From: Phorcus lineatus
Taxonomy: Eukaryota > Mollusca > Gastropoda > Trochida > Trochidae
NCBI GenBank assembly: GCA_921293015.1
Contig: OV121090.1
Location: 37,998,033-38,062,032, forward strand
Direction of reading: 5' to 3'
DNA: 64,000 nt
The notes under the pieces were generated by a model. That model was not told the origin of the DNA and did not search any database. It was given only the letters and a program-made list of their open reading frames with translations. Shown in pieces: positions 48,038-61,772 of the stretch. Numbering within the stretch: position 1 is the first letter of the stretch; every line of letters begins with the position of its first letter. Made by a program: the position numbers and the translations under genes.

Positions 48038-49671
48038 TCCCTTTCATCTTAAAAGGGAGCATTATCCTTCTCATTGCAAACCAAGAACATGCTTGTTATG
48101 ATGGATTAAATTTTGAATATCGTCTCTTTAGTTACACCTATAACATGAGATAGAGACTATTGCTTATCAATCTCGCATGTTAGTTGATGATAGATAGGTT
48201 CAGTCACCAAATTTTGGGGCTGCCATTCATCTGTTAAAGAATAGCTCAATTGTAATTGGTAATTCTAATGATTTGTAACTATGACAAGTTTTCCAATCGT
48301 ATTATACTAAAGATTTTATAATGACTTTTATAGATTGTAAACGATCAGAGACACTGAATCATGGTTCGATCACCAAGGGTAATAACCACCACCTTGGCAC
48401 CAAGTTAAAGTGGAGGACCAATTGACTAGTCTTCAATCTAACAAATGTGAAACATAAACCATTTTATTCTTTATGGATGATTGGATCGCTAGATATGGAT
48501 ACTCAGTACTAGGAACTGGTTCTTTCTTACCCCACACCAAGATTTCAGTTTTGTGGTCGCCATGACAGCCAGATGACCAATTCATTAACTAGCTCTGTCC
48601 AGTGTTGGTCTAAGCTTCATCTTAATAACATGTTTCCAAAGACCCTTTGAAATGTGTTACTGCTGTACATGCATGCTTCCAAGGTGTCCTTTATTTATCA
48701 GCTAAATGAAACTTGGTACATGGAACAATCATCATTTGAAGTGTTTCCTTTGGGGTTTTCAACAGCTTAATTCTTACTTTTCTGAAAATAGTCATGGAAA
48801 CATCATTTAAAATTTGTTTCTGGACCAGAACTACAAAACCAGGGTTCCCAGTTGTTTCACTTTTATGTACCTTATGAGCATGGTTTATATCAAGTAGCTT
48901 TTGTGTACAGGCCATGACCCAAAGCTTCCAGTTACATGGGGAGTGACATTGCTGTGAGGGCAAGACAACATGGAACCATTTTGTAGCTAATATAACATGT
49001 TTATTTTGACAGCTGTGACACCCACGTGATGATGGGAGATGGTTGTCTCCCCTTAATGTTAGTATTTTCTCTCATAATAACGTATGCTTTGGAACGGGAG
49101 ACACAAGAAACCCTCATGCCAGCAAATTACCTCCCTTAGCTAAACCAGAGGAAACATCCTTCCTGTGTTTGTCGAAGGACTATGTGTAATTTTGCAAGAA
49201 TGCCTGCAATCCTCCATGTTGAATCTATGTATTTGATGTTGGTGCGTGTTAAATGTGAGAGGGCATTACTGAATTTATCTACACTCTATGTTTCTCATCT
49301 AGGTAGACTCAACATGTCCTTCTTGAGGGTCAGAAAGTTTCTTATTTATAAGGTTTTAATGTACATTAATGTATATTTCTTTTAATGAACATCAATCTCC
49401 AGATTATGAACTTTTTTCATTTATCTATAATGCTTAAGAATAATAATATTTATTTCCACTTGCTATATTGTGACGTCATACCATTGTTATGTCAATTGTA
49501 TTGTGACATCATAACGTCATAACTGTTTTTTGTAAGACTCCCTGAAGATATCAATGAAAGATATGTTTGAGTAATGTTGACTATGTGTCATTTTTTGTCT
49601 TTGAATATTTTATACTGTATACTTGTGAGCTCTTTTTCAAAGATTGACAATATATATGGGTCTGTGAAGTT

Positions 49672-49925
49672 GGCAACCAGTTCCCAGTTCCGAGTTCCTT
49701 ATTCAAATTGTGAAGTTGGCAACCAGTTCCCAGTTCCCAGTTCCCAGTTCCCAGTTCCTTATTCAAATTGGTTACTGGGAACTGGGAACTGGTTGCTAAC
49801 TTCACAATTTGAATAAGGAACTGGGAACTGGGAACTGGTCGCTAACTTCACAATTTGAATAAGGAACTGGGAACTGGGAACTGGTTGCCAACTTCACAAT
49901 TTGAATAAGGAACTGGGAACTTTCA
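49672..49925. repeat. inverted minisatellite of CCAGTTC / GAACTGG units
   Basis: The left part repeats CCAGTTCCCAGTTCC and CTTATTCAAATTGTGAAGTTGGC; the right part (from about 49767) repeats the reverse complement, GGAACTGGGAACTGG and AACTTCACAATTTGAATAAG, three times. The centre near 49760 is the turning point of a long hairpin. Confidence 0.85.
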
Positions 49926-51915
49926 ATCAGACTTCCATTTCGTATATAATGTCTATTATCATTCATTTAAGAATTACGAACATTCATCATATTTTGCCAA
50001 CAGCAAAGGAGGGAACCCTCGGACACCATGTTCTTTTCCTTTAATATTTAACAAATCTGGTTGGTAGTGATGTTGCATACAGTTAATTGCATGAAATGAT
50101 AGTCCAACTGGCACACTTTAAAGTAAACTGTAGATGAGTGTCACCTTGTAGCATGAATCCCATTTATATCTCATGAAAAACGCATGAAAATGAGGTTGTG
50201 TTCACATTAAACCATCTTTGTCCATCATAATCATAAAGATGAGCTGATGAGGTATGGGTGCATGTAAGGCAGCTTTTATCACAGTTTTTAGAATCATAGA
50301 AGGAAAAAGTCCATTATGGCCATGTGTTTTTGCTGGAACTAGCATCATGGCTATCAATATATCATTGTATACCAGCCCTACTGCATGTTCCTTTTACCAA
50401 AGTTGTCCAGTTTTTGTTCTTTGATTTGAAAACGATGATTTAGATTTTCAAAGCTCTCTTTGAACTGAGTCAGACTAATGATTAGTTTTTGACATTTGTT
50501 TTAGCAAATCAATTTTAAATTGAAAAAATATAAAATCTATAAAGTGAGCCTCTGGTGTTTCTTGATTTCAGAAACCAATCCTTCTCATCTTCTTGTAGAA
50601 TTGCTTTGGCTTTAATCTTATTTATGGGTATTGATGACAGACTATAATCTTCAGCCAATGTTATTTCATTGCACTTACAATTTAGCACTTAAACAGCTCC
50701 TCTACCATTTAATCCAAGTTATGATACCCTTAACCAAAGCCTCACACCACCTTTCTACAGTAGTTCATGTTTAAAAGTTAGCATTTGCCATACCATGGAC
50801 AATCCAACAAGCCACCCCATGATGAGCAGCAGATAGATTATAGGTTTGATTAGTATTATAGGCTTAATAGGGTTCTATCAGATTATTTTTGAAAAAAAAA
50901 TAAAATTTTTAATTGATTAATAATTAATTATTAATCATATATTTAATAAAAAGCTGGCTTATGTTAGTTCTTCTATATCAAATATAATGAAATTTAATTA
51001 ATTGTCAAAATCACTGTACATAATCAATAATAGACAAGTTCTACACAGGTTACAAAGACCAAAATATATGCATTATAGGATGAACTTCATAATAAAGAAG
51101 TTGTTATCCAGAAAATCTTGTTTTTATTCTGAATTTTTGTTTTAATCCATAAGGAAATTTAGCCATTGAGAATTTGATCCAGTTCTGTTGGCTGTATGAC
51201 TAGACCTGCTGAGAGTACAGGAGGAATTAGTATGGTTCTTTAGGATTGCATAACATCAAACAAGAGGGCAAGAGTCTAGATGTAGCCGACACCTAGAGGT
51301 TTCACTGTAACACATAACTCTAGAGTCGTACAGGCTTTTCTCTGCCTATAATCTGAACTTTCATGATGTAAGGTAGATTATCTCATAATCCAAACACAGA
51401 TTTTAAGTCCTGTAAAGCATAGCAGGTTCGCTTATAATGTTTATATGCTAGATGTTTGGTATGTATATAAGGTACATTTATTGTTTTTAGCTTAAGCCTA
51501 GTGTTTTATTAGTTTTAAAAAAATTTTTTATAGACAGAATGCTTACAAATCTACATCCTAAAAAGTATTTCTAAGTGTTCATTTTCATAAGGATTTTTAT
51601 GAGGACTTAAAAGCATCAACATACGGCTCTGAATATTTCGTGTAAGCTTTATCTTTAACCAGGTCAATGGAGCCAGTTTTGTAAATTTTCGCATTAATTC
51701 ATTAAGAAGCTTAAGTGTTTATTCAATCTATATTGCAGATTGGAAGTCATGTTTCTAACAGTTTGATACACCTGTAAAGAATCCCCGACAACAGGTATGG
51801 GAATTTACCTACCAATACCTTTCTACCTGGCTGCTTTCCTTCAGGTGAGTAATTGTTTTACGTGAGTAATTGTTTTTTTCATATACATGTTTATGCACAA
51901 GTATCTATTATGTAG
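49926..51915. other. mostly featureless; one weak exon-like segment at 51796-51850 (+)
   Basis: A 55-nt segment between ...CGACAACAG and CAG|GTGAGTAATTG is open in all three frames, so it gives no frame information. Otherwise AT-rich DNA with a faint copy of the 29385 repeat near 50570-50650. Confidence 0.2.
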
Positions 51916-52190
51916 GGGGGAAGAATAGCATAGTGGTTGGATCAAGAGGTCCGGGGTTTGACTCCTGTCAGGGGGTCAGCGACTTAGTCTGCAGTAGAGA
52001 ACTGCAATGCTACATTGAATTTAAGCGCAGCACTACCCATGGTTTGCTAGGTCCAGCCATTGCTGGCAGGTTTCACCACAATGCATAGCCACAATGGTGT
52101 TGCAAGCTTTCTCCCTGCTAAATACTAGCAGCCATGATATATGTGAGATACTCTTGAAAGCGAGGTTAAACCTCAAATCACCTCCCCTCT
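51916..52190 (+). mobile_element. degenerate SINE with decayed tRNA head
   Basis: It carries ATAGCATAGTGGTTGG (A-box region) and GGTTTGACTCC (damaged B box), followed by the same body as 47743-48037 and a CTTGAAAGCGAGGTTAAACC end. Confidence 0.75.
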
Positions 52191-53885
52191 ATTATATATT
52201 ATGAAGCTGATTAATTAGAAAACATAACAATACCCCACCACATTGTCATCTTTTGGATAGATTCATATTTTGAAGATGAAAGAGTGCAGGTTTTATGCAA
52301 AGTCAACTTCTTTATTCATCTATTTACCAGTTTTCTTGATACTATAAAAAGTTGAAATTAATGGTCTTTTTCAGTGTCTCAAGTGTGTTAAAATATGCAT
52401 GCAAGATAAAAGAGCGTTAAGGTTAATTTTAATCATGATCCAATTACTTTAGGTCATTTAAAGATATTGAATTAAAGATTCTAACTTATTGAGGACATGT
52501 TTAATGCAATTTTTAAATCAGTTACTAGTATTTGAATCAACAAAATCTCACCAGTTTTATCAAAACTATTTCATGTGATTGAATATGGATGAGATGAAAA
52601 GAGCAAATAATATCAATTATGTCATATTCTCTAAAGTACATAAAAACCATATTTCAAGAAAACATAATGTTATAATCTGTGTCACATTCTTTGCACTGAA
52701 TATGAATTGACTACTTGAAAATATAAAAGTAGTAATATAAATCTTTTTAATTTAATAAAATTGCTCTTGACAAATAATTATTTAATATAAAGAGCATAAC
52801 TCACTTTTGAATTAACAGAGTCAATATCACTAAAATCACTATATATAAAAGAACTAATGATATATTTCTTAAATCACAATTGGAAGAAAATTTTGAATTT
52901 TCTTTTATAAAGATCTTGGTAAATATTATCTATTACACTCCATTAGCAAATAAAAGTGAAATAAAGGAACATTTGACATGCTTCAGTTCAACTTCTGGCC
53001 ACCCAGAAAACAGCACTGAATAACTCTGACTCTAGGCTTGGTGTTTTCCTGTTTATGTATATTTTTCTATTATAGGATGCTGACATCATGGACTCTTTGC
53101 CGCTTAGAAATAATAAATCTTTGAAATTGTTGGATAAATATTGATTTGTAATCAGTTAATTGATTTGTGTGACGTTATATTTCCCCACCCATTTAAACAT
53201 AACCGCCCATATTTGTGAATATTTTATCTTTATTAAATTTATGTATTGCTATGATCCATATTGAGATGTTTGTTGTTGATTTGTTACAGTTATGATTTAT
53301 GAGTGCATGGTAAGGCAAACAATCGTAAGACATTTTATATCTTGTGTAAGATGTCAACTGCATTATGTACACATTAGCTATAGGTGTAAAACAAATGTAT
53401 TTGTTATTTAATGAATGAAAGTTGATAAAGAATAATTCTTGTTAATTGTTTCTGTAACTTTTTCCCTATCAATCAGTCTGAAAATTAAGAATCCACTTAA
53501 GTACTTAAAACTGTCTTTATTACAAAATGAATTTTTTTATATTGATGCATAAGAATTTTTAACTAACTATTTTAAAGATATATATCAGTGTCATTATCTT
53601 GGATGAAATAATGTTTAATTAAGAAAGAAAGATATGTAAGTCATCCTATAGTTTTAGATACTGAATATTTTATTGCAAAGAAGTCACTTTATCTGATACA
53701 ATTAAAGATGAAGTGCACGCTTTAACGGTTTAAATTGGCTATTTTAAGGTTTACGAGGAATTATGCATTCACTTAAACTATCGATGCAAAAAAATACTAA
53801 ACATTCTTTACAATTTACCTGCAATCAACAATGAAAACGTTAAGACAGCCGCTGTTGGCTTGGACATATAAAAATCTATGGTTAA
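52191..53885. other. AT-rich DNA, nothing recognised; 5' part of the LINE may begin here
   Basis: No exon or array. The 5' boundary of the retrotransposon that follows could not be fixed and may lie near 53700-53880. Confidence 0.35.
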
Positions 53886-53921
53886 CTGTGCACAAAACGG
53901 ATAAAAAACAGCACAGAACAA

Positions 53922-56822
53922 GTGAATGTGTCATCATTATGCTCAGTAAATTGCAGATCAGTCAAAAACAAAGCATTGTCAATCAACGATTTCTTGGTTA
54001 CACGTTACATTGACATTTTGGCAGTTACTGAGACCTGGCTTGGATCCAACACCGATGCAAATGTGATTTCCACGTTACTTCCAAATGGATATGGTATTAC
54101 CCACATGCCTCGGAAAGACAAGCGAGGTGGAGGTGTCGGCATAGTACATAAAAATGAACTGGAAGTAAAGAAAATTAGGATATGTGATGATGACATATTT
54201 ACACACTTCGAACATATTGAGTGTTCAGTGACGACAGGTGACACCCAGTTCATCTTGTGTGTTATATATCGTCCCCCACCATCTCGGGGCAATGGTTTCA
54301 GAAACAGTCAATTTTTCTCAGAGTGGTCTGAATATCTGAGCCTGCTGAACCTAATTCCCCAGGATATCGTTATCACTGGTGACCTGAACTTTCATCTGGA
54401 TGATCTCTCGAACGTTGACACAAAGCAGTTCCAAAGTCTACTGGAGGCCCATGGATTGGTACAGCATGTCACTGGCCCTACACACATCCATGGTCACACA
54501 CTTGATGTCCTGATCACCAGAGACAACAGTGCTATTATTCAGGGTGATCCTGTTGTATCGGATCCTGGGTTCTGTGACAATAATGGTAATGCAGCCGGAG
54601 ATCACCTATCAATATCCTGTGATATTCGATGTACCAAACCACGACCAAAAAAACAACTTTGTACCTTTCGCAAATATAGATCTATCCCTGTCCAGGAATT
54701 TGTTAAAGACGTGGAATGTAGTACATCTCTACAGATGACGAATGGTACTCTGGACGAGCTCATTTCTGCTTACAACAGCGGTTTTCAAAATCTCATTGAC
54801 AAACATGCTCCAGCACAAACGAAAGTTATCACACTTCGACCAAACGCCCCGTGGTACAGTGATGAACTTCGCGAACTCAAGCACAAACGACGTAAAGCCG
54901 AGCGACTCTGGCGGAAGACTAATCTTGTTGTACACCACCAGATGTTAAGAAGTTTATGTCAGTCATCTCACAAACTGCTCTTAAAAACTAAACAGGACTA
55001 TTTTTGCAATAAAATTATCGAATGTGGAACTGATTATAAACAACTCTTCAAAATCAGCAAGAAACTAATGGGACACTCCAACGAAGTTATCCTGCCTAGC
55101 TGTTCATCAGACAAGTTACTGGCCAACACGTTCAAGGATTTCTTCACTGATAAAGTGAAGAACATCAGGAACAGTATCCAGTCGGATGGTTCAGATATCT
55201 CTACCTTGACTTCAGATGAAAAATTCAATGGCGAATATTTGGCTAGTTTCTCTCCTGCTACAGAAACAGAAATTCGCAATATCATCATGAAAGCACCTCC
55301 TAAATCGTGTGAATTAGACCCGGTTCCCACCCATCTGTTGAAGTTGTGCTTGGACAAAGTTCTACCATTAATTACAGCCATCGTCAACTCATCCCTGGAG
55401 GAGGCAACTGTTCCGCAGTGCTTCAAGGAAGCATTGGTGAGACCATCACTGAAGAAAGCAGGCTTGGACAATGAAGTAATGAAACACTATAGACCTGTCT
55501 CAAATCTGGGTTTTATCTCCAAAATTGTTGAGAAAGTAGTATTTTCTCGCCTAAACCTGCACCTCCAAGTAAATAACCTCCATGATAACTTTCAGTCTGC
55601 ATACAGATCTGATCATTCGACAGAAACCGCACTCTTGCGTGTTCATCATGATATCGTGAAGCAACTAGACAACAAGAACGCAGTTGCAATGGTGTTGATT
55701 GACCAATCAGCGGCTTTTGACCTTATAGATCACGAAATTCTGTCAACGAGATTGCAGTATAGCTACGGTGTGACTGGTGAAGCTCTGTTGTGGATTCAGT
55801 CCTATATGTCTAACAGAACACAGAGGGTTGTAGTGAGATCAACAGCTTCTGACAGCATGGAGATTCAATTTGGTGTGCCTCAGGGATCTGTCCTAGGACC
55901 AGTCCTATATTGCCTGTACTCAAAGCCTATGAGTAACATCTGTCAACGGCATGAACTGCCCTACATGGTTTATGCGGATGACCATCAAATGTACAAGGTG
56001 ATGAATCCACAGTATTCTTGTCTACTCGCCACGAGAGCACTAGAGGCCTGCATGTCAGACATCATTCACTGGACCGGTTCCAACAAGCTTAAGATCAATG
56101 AGGAGAAGACTGAATTCATCATTTTCAGTTCTAGGAACTCTCGTCTTGACACCACTGACAAGCAAATACAAGCTGGTAACAATTCTGTTCGAACCGTTGA
56201 AACCGTGAGGAACTTAGGTGTTCAATTTGACCAACATCTCACCATGGAGAAACAGGTTAATATGGTAGCTAAGTCATGTTACTACCAGATCAGAAGCATT
56301 GCTGCCATACGTGGTTACATCACTGAAGAATGTTGTAAGACCCTGGTACATGCTCTTGTCACATCAAGATTGGATTATGGCAATGGACTTCTCTGTGGAC
56401 TACCTGATACTCTCACCAATCGCCTACAAAAGGTCCAGAACTGTGCTGCACGACTCATTACCAGGACAAGCCGACGGCAAGAGATCACGCCTGTCAGAGA
56501 GGTGTTGCACTGGCTCCCAGTGAAACAAAGATGCCAGTATAAGATCTTAACATACACCTACAAGTGTCTCCATGGCATGGCACCAAGCTACTTACAAGAA
56601 CTTGTGGCCCCATACTATCCTGCTAGGACATTACGATCTGAATCTGAGTCCCTCCTCTGTAAACCCAAGACACGCACAGTGATGTATGGTGACAGATGCT
56701 TTGACAGCATATCAGCCAAGCTGTGGAACACACTTCCATTGTATCTGAAAGGCTCATCCTCTCTAAACATTTTTAAGAAAGATCTTAAAACTCATCTTTT
56801 TAAAATAGCCTATTCTGCATAA
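53922..56822 (+). CDS. LINE ORF2: apurinic endonuclease + reverse transcriptase, ~966 aa, uninterrupted
   Basis: The frame is open from 53886 with no ATG before the endonuclease; 53922 is a GTG, so the true start is missing or was reached by another mechanism. Numbering from 53922: endonuclease motifs N10, TETW with E37, RGGGVGIV (68-75), VIYRPP (114-119), GDLNFH (153-158), [13 protein letters not shown] (187-199) and GDH (226-228). Reverse transcriptase motifs are [16 protein letters not shown] with D594, [10 protein letters not shown] (651-660) and [10 protein letters not shown] with the catalytic pair D686-D687. The C-terminal part has [21 protein letters not shown] and [11 protein letters not shown], typical of the CR1/L2 group. 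No stop or frameshift for about 2.9 kb implies recent activity. The enzyme nicks target DNA and copies the element RNA into it. Confidence 0.92.
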   Translation: MNVSSLCSVNCRSVKNKALSINDFLVTRYIDILAVTETWLGSNTDANVISTLLPNGYGITHMPRKDKRGGGVGIVHKNELEVKKIRICDDDIFTHFEHIECSVTTGDTQFILCVIYRPPPSRGNGFRNSQFFSEWSEYLSLLNLIPQDIVITGDLNFHLDDLSNVDTKQFQSLLEAHGLVQHVTGPTHIHGHTLDVLITRDNSAIIQGDPVVSDPGFCDNNGNAAGDHLSISCDIRCTKPRPKKQLCTFRKYRSIPVQEFVKDVECSTSLQMTNGTLDELISAYNSGFQNLIDKHAPAQTKVITLRPNAPWYSDELRELKHKRRKAERLWRKTNLVVHHQMLRSLCQSSHKLLLKTKQDYFCNKIIECGTDYKQLFKISKKLMGHSNEVILPSCSSDKLLANTFKDFFTDKVKNIRNSIQSDGSDISTLTSDEKFNGEYLASFSPATETEIRNIIMKAPPKSCELDPVPTHLLKLCLDKVLPLITAIVNSSLEEATVPQCFKEALVRPSLKKAGLDNEVMKHYRPVSNLGFISKIVEKVVFSRLNLHLQVNNLHDNFQSAYRSDHSTETALLRVHHDIVKQLDNKNAVAMVLIDQSAAFDLIDHEILSTRLQYSYGVTGEALLWIQSYMSNRTQRVVVRSTASDSMEIQFGVPQGSVLGPVLYCLYSKPMSNICQRHELPYMVYADDHQMYKVMNPQYSCLLATRALEACMSDIIHWTGSNKLKINEEKTEFIIFSSRNSRLDTTDKQIQAGNNSVRTVETVRNLGVQFDQHLTMEKQVNMVAKSCYYQIRSIAAIRGYITEECCKTLVHALVTSRLDYGNGLLCGLPDTLTNRLQKVQNCAARLITRTSRRQEITPVREVLHWLPVKQRCQYKILTYTYKCLHGMAPSYLQELVAPYYPARTLRSESESLLCKPKTRTVMYGDRCFDSISAKLWNTLPLYLKGSSSLNIFKKDLKTHLFKIAYSA

Positions 56823-56957
56823 TGCATTTTATTATTCATTTAATCACTTATCTTTTACATGTTTTACCCTTCACTTAACACTTCATCTTTTACTCCTAAG
56901 TTTTACATTATCATTTTTTTTAAACGTGCATACCTTATTTTATTTTGTATAATGTAA

Positions 56958-56994
56958 AGCGCCTTAGAGTGTTTTAATAAGCAGATAAGGCGCT
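56958..56994 (+). other. LINE 3' hairpin (likely RT recognition)
   Basis: AGCGCCTTA (56958-56966) pairs perfectly with TAAGGCGCT (56986-56994) across a 19-nt loop, just before the ATT-repeat tail. In CR1/L2-type elements such 3' structures are thought to be recognised by the reverse transcriptase. Confidence 0.7.
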
Positions 56995-57022
56995 ATATAA
57001 ATGTTGTGTATTATTATTATTA

Positions 57023-60000
57023 TGTGTATTATTATAAATAATTGACACTTAGAAACGGCTGAACTAGTATTGTGTACAACTATTGAATTCACCTTAACTC
57101 TGAACTGAGAACAAATCATGAAATATGTTTTATGAAAGCAATGTTGTAGATTAACCGATTTAATAACACAGTATTAGCATTGTTATTAGATTGACCATAG
57201 CGGCTGCTGTTTCCGCTTTTCTGGTTATTAGCAAAATTTTAATATTTCCGATATCGTAGTTCATGTGGATTTAATGTAACGTAACATTAAAATACTTCCG
57301 GCCTTTAAAAATCCACTTTACTACCTGAATACATAAATATTTGTTGAATAACTTACGAGGTAGATTACTTGAGTGAGGATAGTGAGTAAAATCGAGAGAT
57401 ATGCAGTATCTGTGCATTCGTTGTGTTTACGAAATATTGGCGTGCACTAGTGCGTTTAACTTTATAGATATTATCAAAATATAAAAGATGTCAATATAGT
57501 TCAGAGTAGTGAAACTACTGAAGGTTCATAATTCAAGCATGAAAAAATTTAATATATGAATGAAGATATGATTCCAAATGGATTATACATGTTCGCTTTC
57601 TATTTTGAAAGATTTATTTCAATCTGGAAACTCTGATTTTTTGTGTGTTGTTTACTGTAACTGTTATTCATGTTTTTAATATCCAACAAAAACATGTCTA
57701 ATACATCGAGGATTAGATTTCTTTTAATTTCAAAAGGTTACATTCAGATTGATTGCCTAAAAGCTCGATCTCTAATGTAGTTGAGTACTATTTGAAACAT
57801 ATTTAGTTCTTTTCAAAGTAGTATGTGTTAATCCTTTTTGGCCATTTCAATTATTATAAATTGTCAATTTACTGTCTGAAATTTAATGTGTGGATGAAAT
57901 TGATGATTTGATTTTTAAGAGAATTTTCTACTAGCAAACTAAATTGGAAATGTTTAACAGGTGTAGCGGTTCCCCTACCGGTCACATGACTATAGAGTTT
58001 GGGCAATAAATCTTATTGCAGAGAAATATCATATTTTTAGGTATGTAATTGAGATATTGAGATATCTATCCGTCATGTGTACTTTTGAATACACAATCCT
58101 CATTTCAGAATGTCACGCCTATTTGTGATGAACAAAAATCATGTATCCATTTGATTCTCAACTCTATTTGGCTTAAAAAATTCTATATATAATTTTCAAG
58201 ATAGACCTTCAAGGACCTTTGTCATATTATGAGTAACTCTTCAATAGAAATTTGTCTGATACTGTAGTGATGAGTTCATTACAGGATTCGAACCCATTGT
58301 AAAGGAGCTAGACCACAATCACCTGCACAGAAATATCCCACCAGTTCAACAATTCAACCAGAGGATAATAATATGATCCAAAATATAAAAATGTTAGATC
58401 TAATGACATGTGTTCTCAAACATCTCCTTATTGCGGAAGGATGTAACCATTTAAATCAAGCTGTTCAATTTCAGGATTTATGATTTAGACATGTAGATCA
58501 TTTGTGTACAATGCCTGTTAATGGTTCAATACATATTCAGTTCCAGATGGAAGTCTAGGTGCCAATATATAAAAGATATATCAATCACATTTTACAATGT
58601 TGAGCCAATTCAAATGACATCCTAAAGATATTTAACAATCTTTATGGCTCCTTTGTATAACAAGTCTACATGCCTGAATGTGAACCAGACCTAAATTCCT
58701 TATGCCAGGAAATTCTTCACACAATCCCATCACAAACAGTCTAAACACTTTGGATTTTATTACAGGGGGTCTGCAACTTGGAGACACTTCACTATCTGCC
58801 ACAGCCATTTTGAGGACCATTTTGTTTTGAATATGGGCAGAGTGCACCGTATACATTAAAAGCATATGCCCTAATGACCCAAACTGAACGGAGCAACTGT
58901 GCATGTCGTGTCAGTGTTCTGCACATGTTGACAATGTTAATGAAGAACGGAGGTGTGGCATTCTATTTATCAAATATTTTAAAGTTGGCAGTGGTAATAG
59001 CATTGATGGATAAAGATATATCAGATAATAAATGGTCAAATCCAGCTTAAAAACATCATTTAATATTGAGTTCATTTTGTATAGTTCGATGTTGACGAAT
59101 AAATGTAATTTCATGTTATTGACTAATTGTTCTCATGGGGAAAAACATATAATATGTAACATATAAACAATGTATATATAATAACATATAATAATATTGG
59201 TAATAAATAATTGTATGTTTCTATGGCAACTAGTATTATCATAGGAAGAAAGCTTTCTGTCGGAATGTTCTGGTTTCAAGGAGCCACTGGTACTACACTG
59301 CGTCAAAGCAAGTTTCTATGTTCATATAAATGTTCTACATCAAAGTTTCATGAACTCACCTCGACTGAGACAGAAACAGTGGAGCCAGATAAAAGTAACT
59401 GTGAAGTAACATGATCATTCACAGGTGCAAACAGGTCCATTTGCAAAGGCAGGAATTTTTTTTTGTGCATGTATATGTTGACACCTTTTTTGATAAGGAC
59501 GTTTTTGTTTAATTTTGATGCATGAAGATTCCAGTGACCCCAGAGTTTACCATTTAAACATTTTATCGCCCCAACAGAGAGATAGTGTGTGTTTTTTCAC
59601 AGCAGTTGTCTATGCAGTGTTTAACTGGCCGCTGATGTATGACTACACATGATAGGCATGAAAGACTTATTATTGATGGAGAATATGAACAACTAGCTTA
59701 TCTAAATTGCAGAATAATGGTGAAGAGGCGTTAGAAAATGTGGAGGGTGGATGTTTATGTCTAGTTGAACTTATTTTCATCATGAAGTATTTATAACTAA
59801 CCCCAAGTCTCTTTGTGGCATATCTTAAACAGCCACCTTACATTGTTGTCAGGGTTATATATACATATCAATAGATGTTCCTTCTATCCGGCTAACCTTC
59901 TATCTACCTAAAATTGTCCAGAGCATACCTCCTAAACTATGGGCACTAGCTTTTTTACTAGAAGTAAATGTTACATTCTATGAATAAACTACATGAGCAA

Positions 60001-61149
60001 AGTTGTATCCAATATTTTAATTATTTTTTCCGTCTTGTATTCCAGTATGCATCAGATGTTTCATTATTTCATGTAACATATAAATTTCTTTCACTCCATG
60101 GTGTTAAGTGTTATCTTTGTTTTTTCCACTCGTGAAAAATCATGTGTACCCACGAAACCCAATAAAATAAACATAATATTTGGCAAACACATTTAAGTAT
60201 TGGATTCATATAATTTCAATATGTAACTGAAATTATTTTTTAAGTAGCCATATAACTCTCATCTGGTATCATAGTGAGAATAAGTTTCAGCTTCTGACCA
60301 GACAATTGTTGATATAGTGTATCATCACTGGTCACAGTAAAAATGCAAGATGTCATCACTGTTGCTTGATAGACAGTTTGTATTTCACTGATAAATGCTA
60401 GAATTTCATTCCTTGTTATAAAATTCTTTTGCCCTTGTAGCTGAAGTGTTTTTATATAACTTTTATGCAAGAACCTGTGTATACCTTTAATTTGCAACAT
60501 AAGACTCTGTGTGTGGTTTGAAGATGATGTGTTTAATGAGCCATCTCTATTTATCTCTAATTTCTGTGTAAGTGTGCATATTTGTGCAACAGGAGTGTAT
60601 TAATCTACTCTGGCAGCTCAGTTTAGTCCTTTGAAGAATTCAAGGTGGATAACACCTTAGCAACAGTGGGGAGCAGTCATATCAGGGTGTTTACGGTTGA
60701 TGTCAAACATTTTGATATAAGAAGTTTTAAGTAGGTGGATCTAATTACGCCATTGATTGGTGACCACCATGCAGACACTAGAAGAAACAACATGGAGACT
60801 GTCTCTAGTGCAGACAACTATTAAAGTAGGCATCAAACAATATTGGAAAAATTATTTTAAAAAACACATGATAGTCATAGTGTTTATTAACTCTTCATAA
60901 TCCTTGCCATGCCTTTAGGACAAAGAGGGGAATCTGGTATATTACCTACTTAATGGATTATCTTAAGAACTATTAATAGGATTATTTTTATAATTTGCAA
61001 ATAGGTTCACAAAAAACAACGATGTATGCAATACAATTTGGGGATCTAGACTTCACCTGCCAGGTCTTTGACATTTTTGTCAGAGCAAAATGTCAAGAAG
61101 TGTACATTTGATGCTTTTTGATTGCAGGATTTTTGTATGTTGATGTTGG
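57023..61149. other. no firm feature; one tRNA-like B box
   Basis: AT-rich DNA. On the minus strand near 58282-58325 GGGTTCGAATCC (B-box match) with TGGTCTAGCTCC upstream suggests a decayed SINE head. Frames at 58632-58904 (-) and 60240-60500 (-) have no domain or splice support. Confidence 0.35.
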
Positions 61150-61772
61150 TAACCTTGACACTTAACGCTGAGAACCTGCTAACGTAGGCTTGTCTGTAAC
61201 CTTGACACTTAACTCTGAGAACCTGCTAACGTAGGCTTGTCTGTAACCTTGACACTTAACGCTGAGAACCTGCTAACGTAGGCTTGTCTGTAACCGTGAC
61301 ACTTAACTCTGAGAACCTGCTAACGTAGGCTTGTCTGTAACCTTGACACTTAACGCTGAGAACCTGCTAACGTAGGCTTGTCTGTAACCGTGACACTTAT
61401 CTCTGAGAACCTGCTAACGTAGGCTTGTCTGTAACCTTGACACTTAAAGCTGAGAACCTGCTAACGTAGGCTTGTCTGTAACCTTGACACTTAACGCTGA
61501 GAACCTGCTAACGTAGGCTTGTCTGTAACCTTGACACTTAACGCTGAGAACCTGCTAACGTAGGCTTGTCTGTAACCTTGACACTTAACGCTGAGAACCT
61601 GCTAACGTAGGCTTGTCTGTAACCTTGACACTTAACGCTGAGAACCTGCTAACGTAGGCTTGTCTGTAACCTTGACACTTAACGCTGAGAACCTGCTAAC
61701 GTAGGCTTGTCTGTAACCTTGACACTTAACGCTGAGAACCTGCTAACGTAGGCTTGTCTGTAACCTTGACAT
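61150..61772. repeat. 47-bp minisatellite, 13 units
   Basis: The unit reads TAACCTTGACACTTAACGCT..GAACCTGCTAACGTAGGCTT, period exactly 47 bp, with 13 units from 61150 to 61760 and a partial 14th. Units 2, 4 and 6 carry CTCTG in place of CGCTG, and units 4 and 6 also carry CCGTGAC. Units 8-13 appear identical. Confidence 0.95.

Larger units (their letters stand above)
53886..57022 (+). mobile_element. CR1/L2-type non-LTR retrotransposon, nearly full ORF2
   Basis: It is made of an endonuclease-reverse transcriptase frame, a short AT-rich 3' UTR (56823-56950), a 9-bp hairpin (56958-56994) and an ATT-repeat tail to about 57022. No long terminal repeats. An upstream ORF1 was not found, so the copy is 5'-truncated or has an ORF2-only structure. 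The clade (CR1/L2/Crack/Daphne group) is judged from motif style and the 3' hairpin plus microsatellite tail. Confidence 0.85.

Noticed and set aside
48691..48963. 90-codon minus-strand frame
   Set aside because: No domain, splice site or neighbour supports it; the phrase GAAACTTGGTACATGGAA resembles dispersed repeat sequence.
55034..55471. 145-codon minus-strand frame
   Set aside because: Antisense shadow inside the LINE ORF2.
58632..58904. 90-codon minus-strand frame
   Set aside because: No recognisable motif or splice support; length is within chance expectation for a 64-kb window.
61150..61772. Evenly spaced repeats resembling a CRISPR array
   Set aside because: The repeats abut with no unique spacers and the host is an animal; it is a minisatellite.
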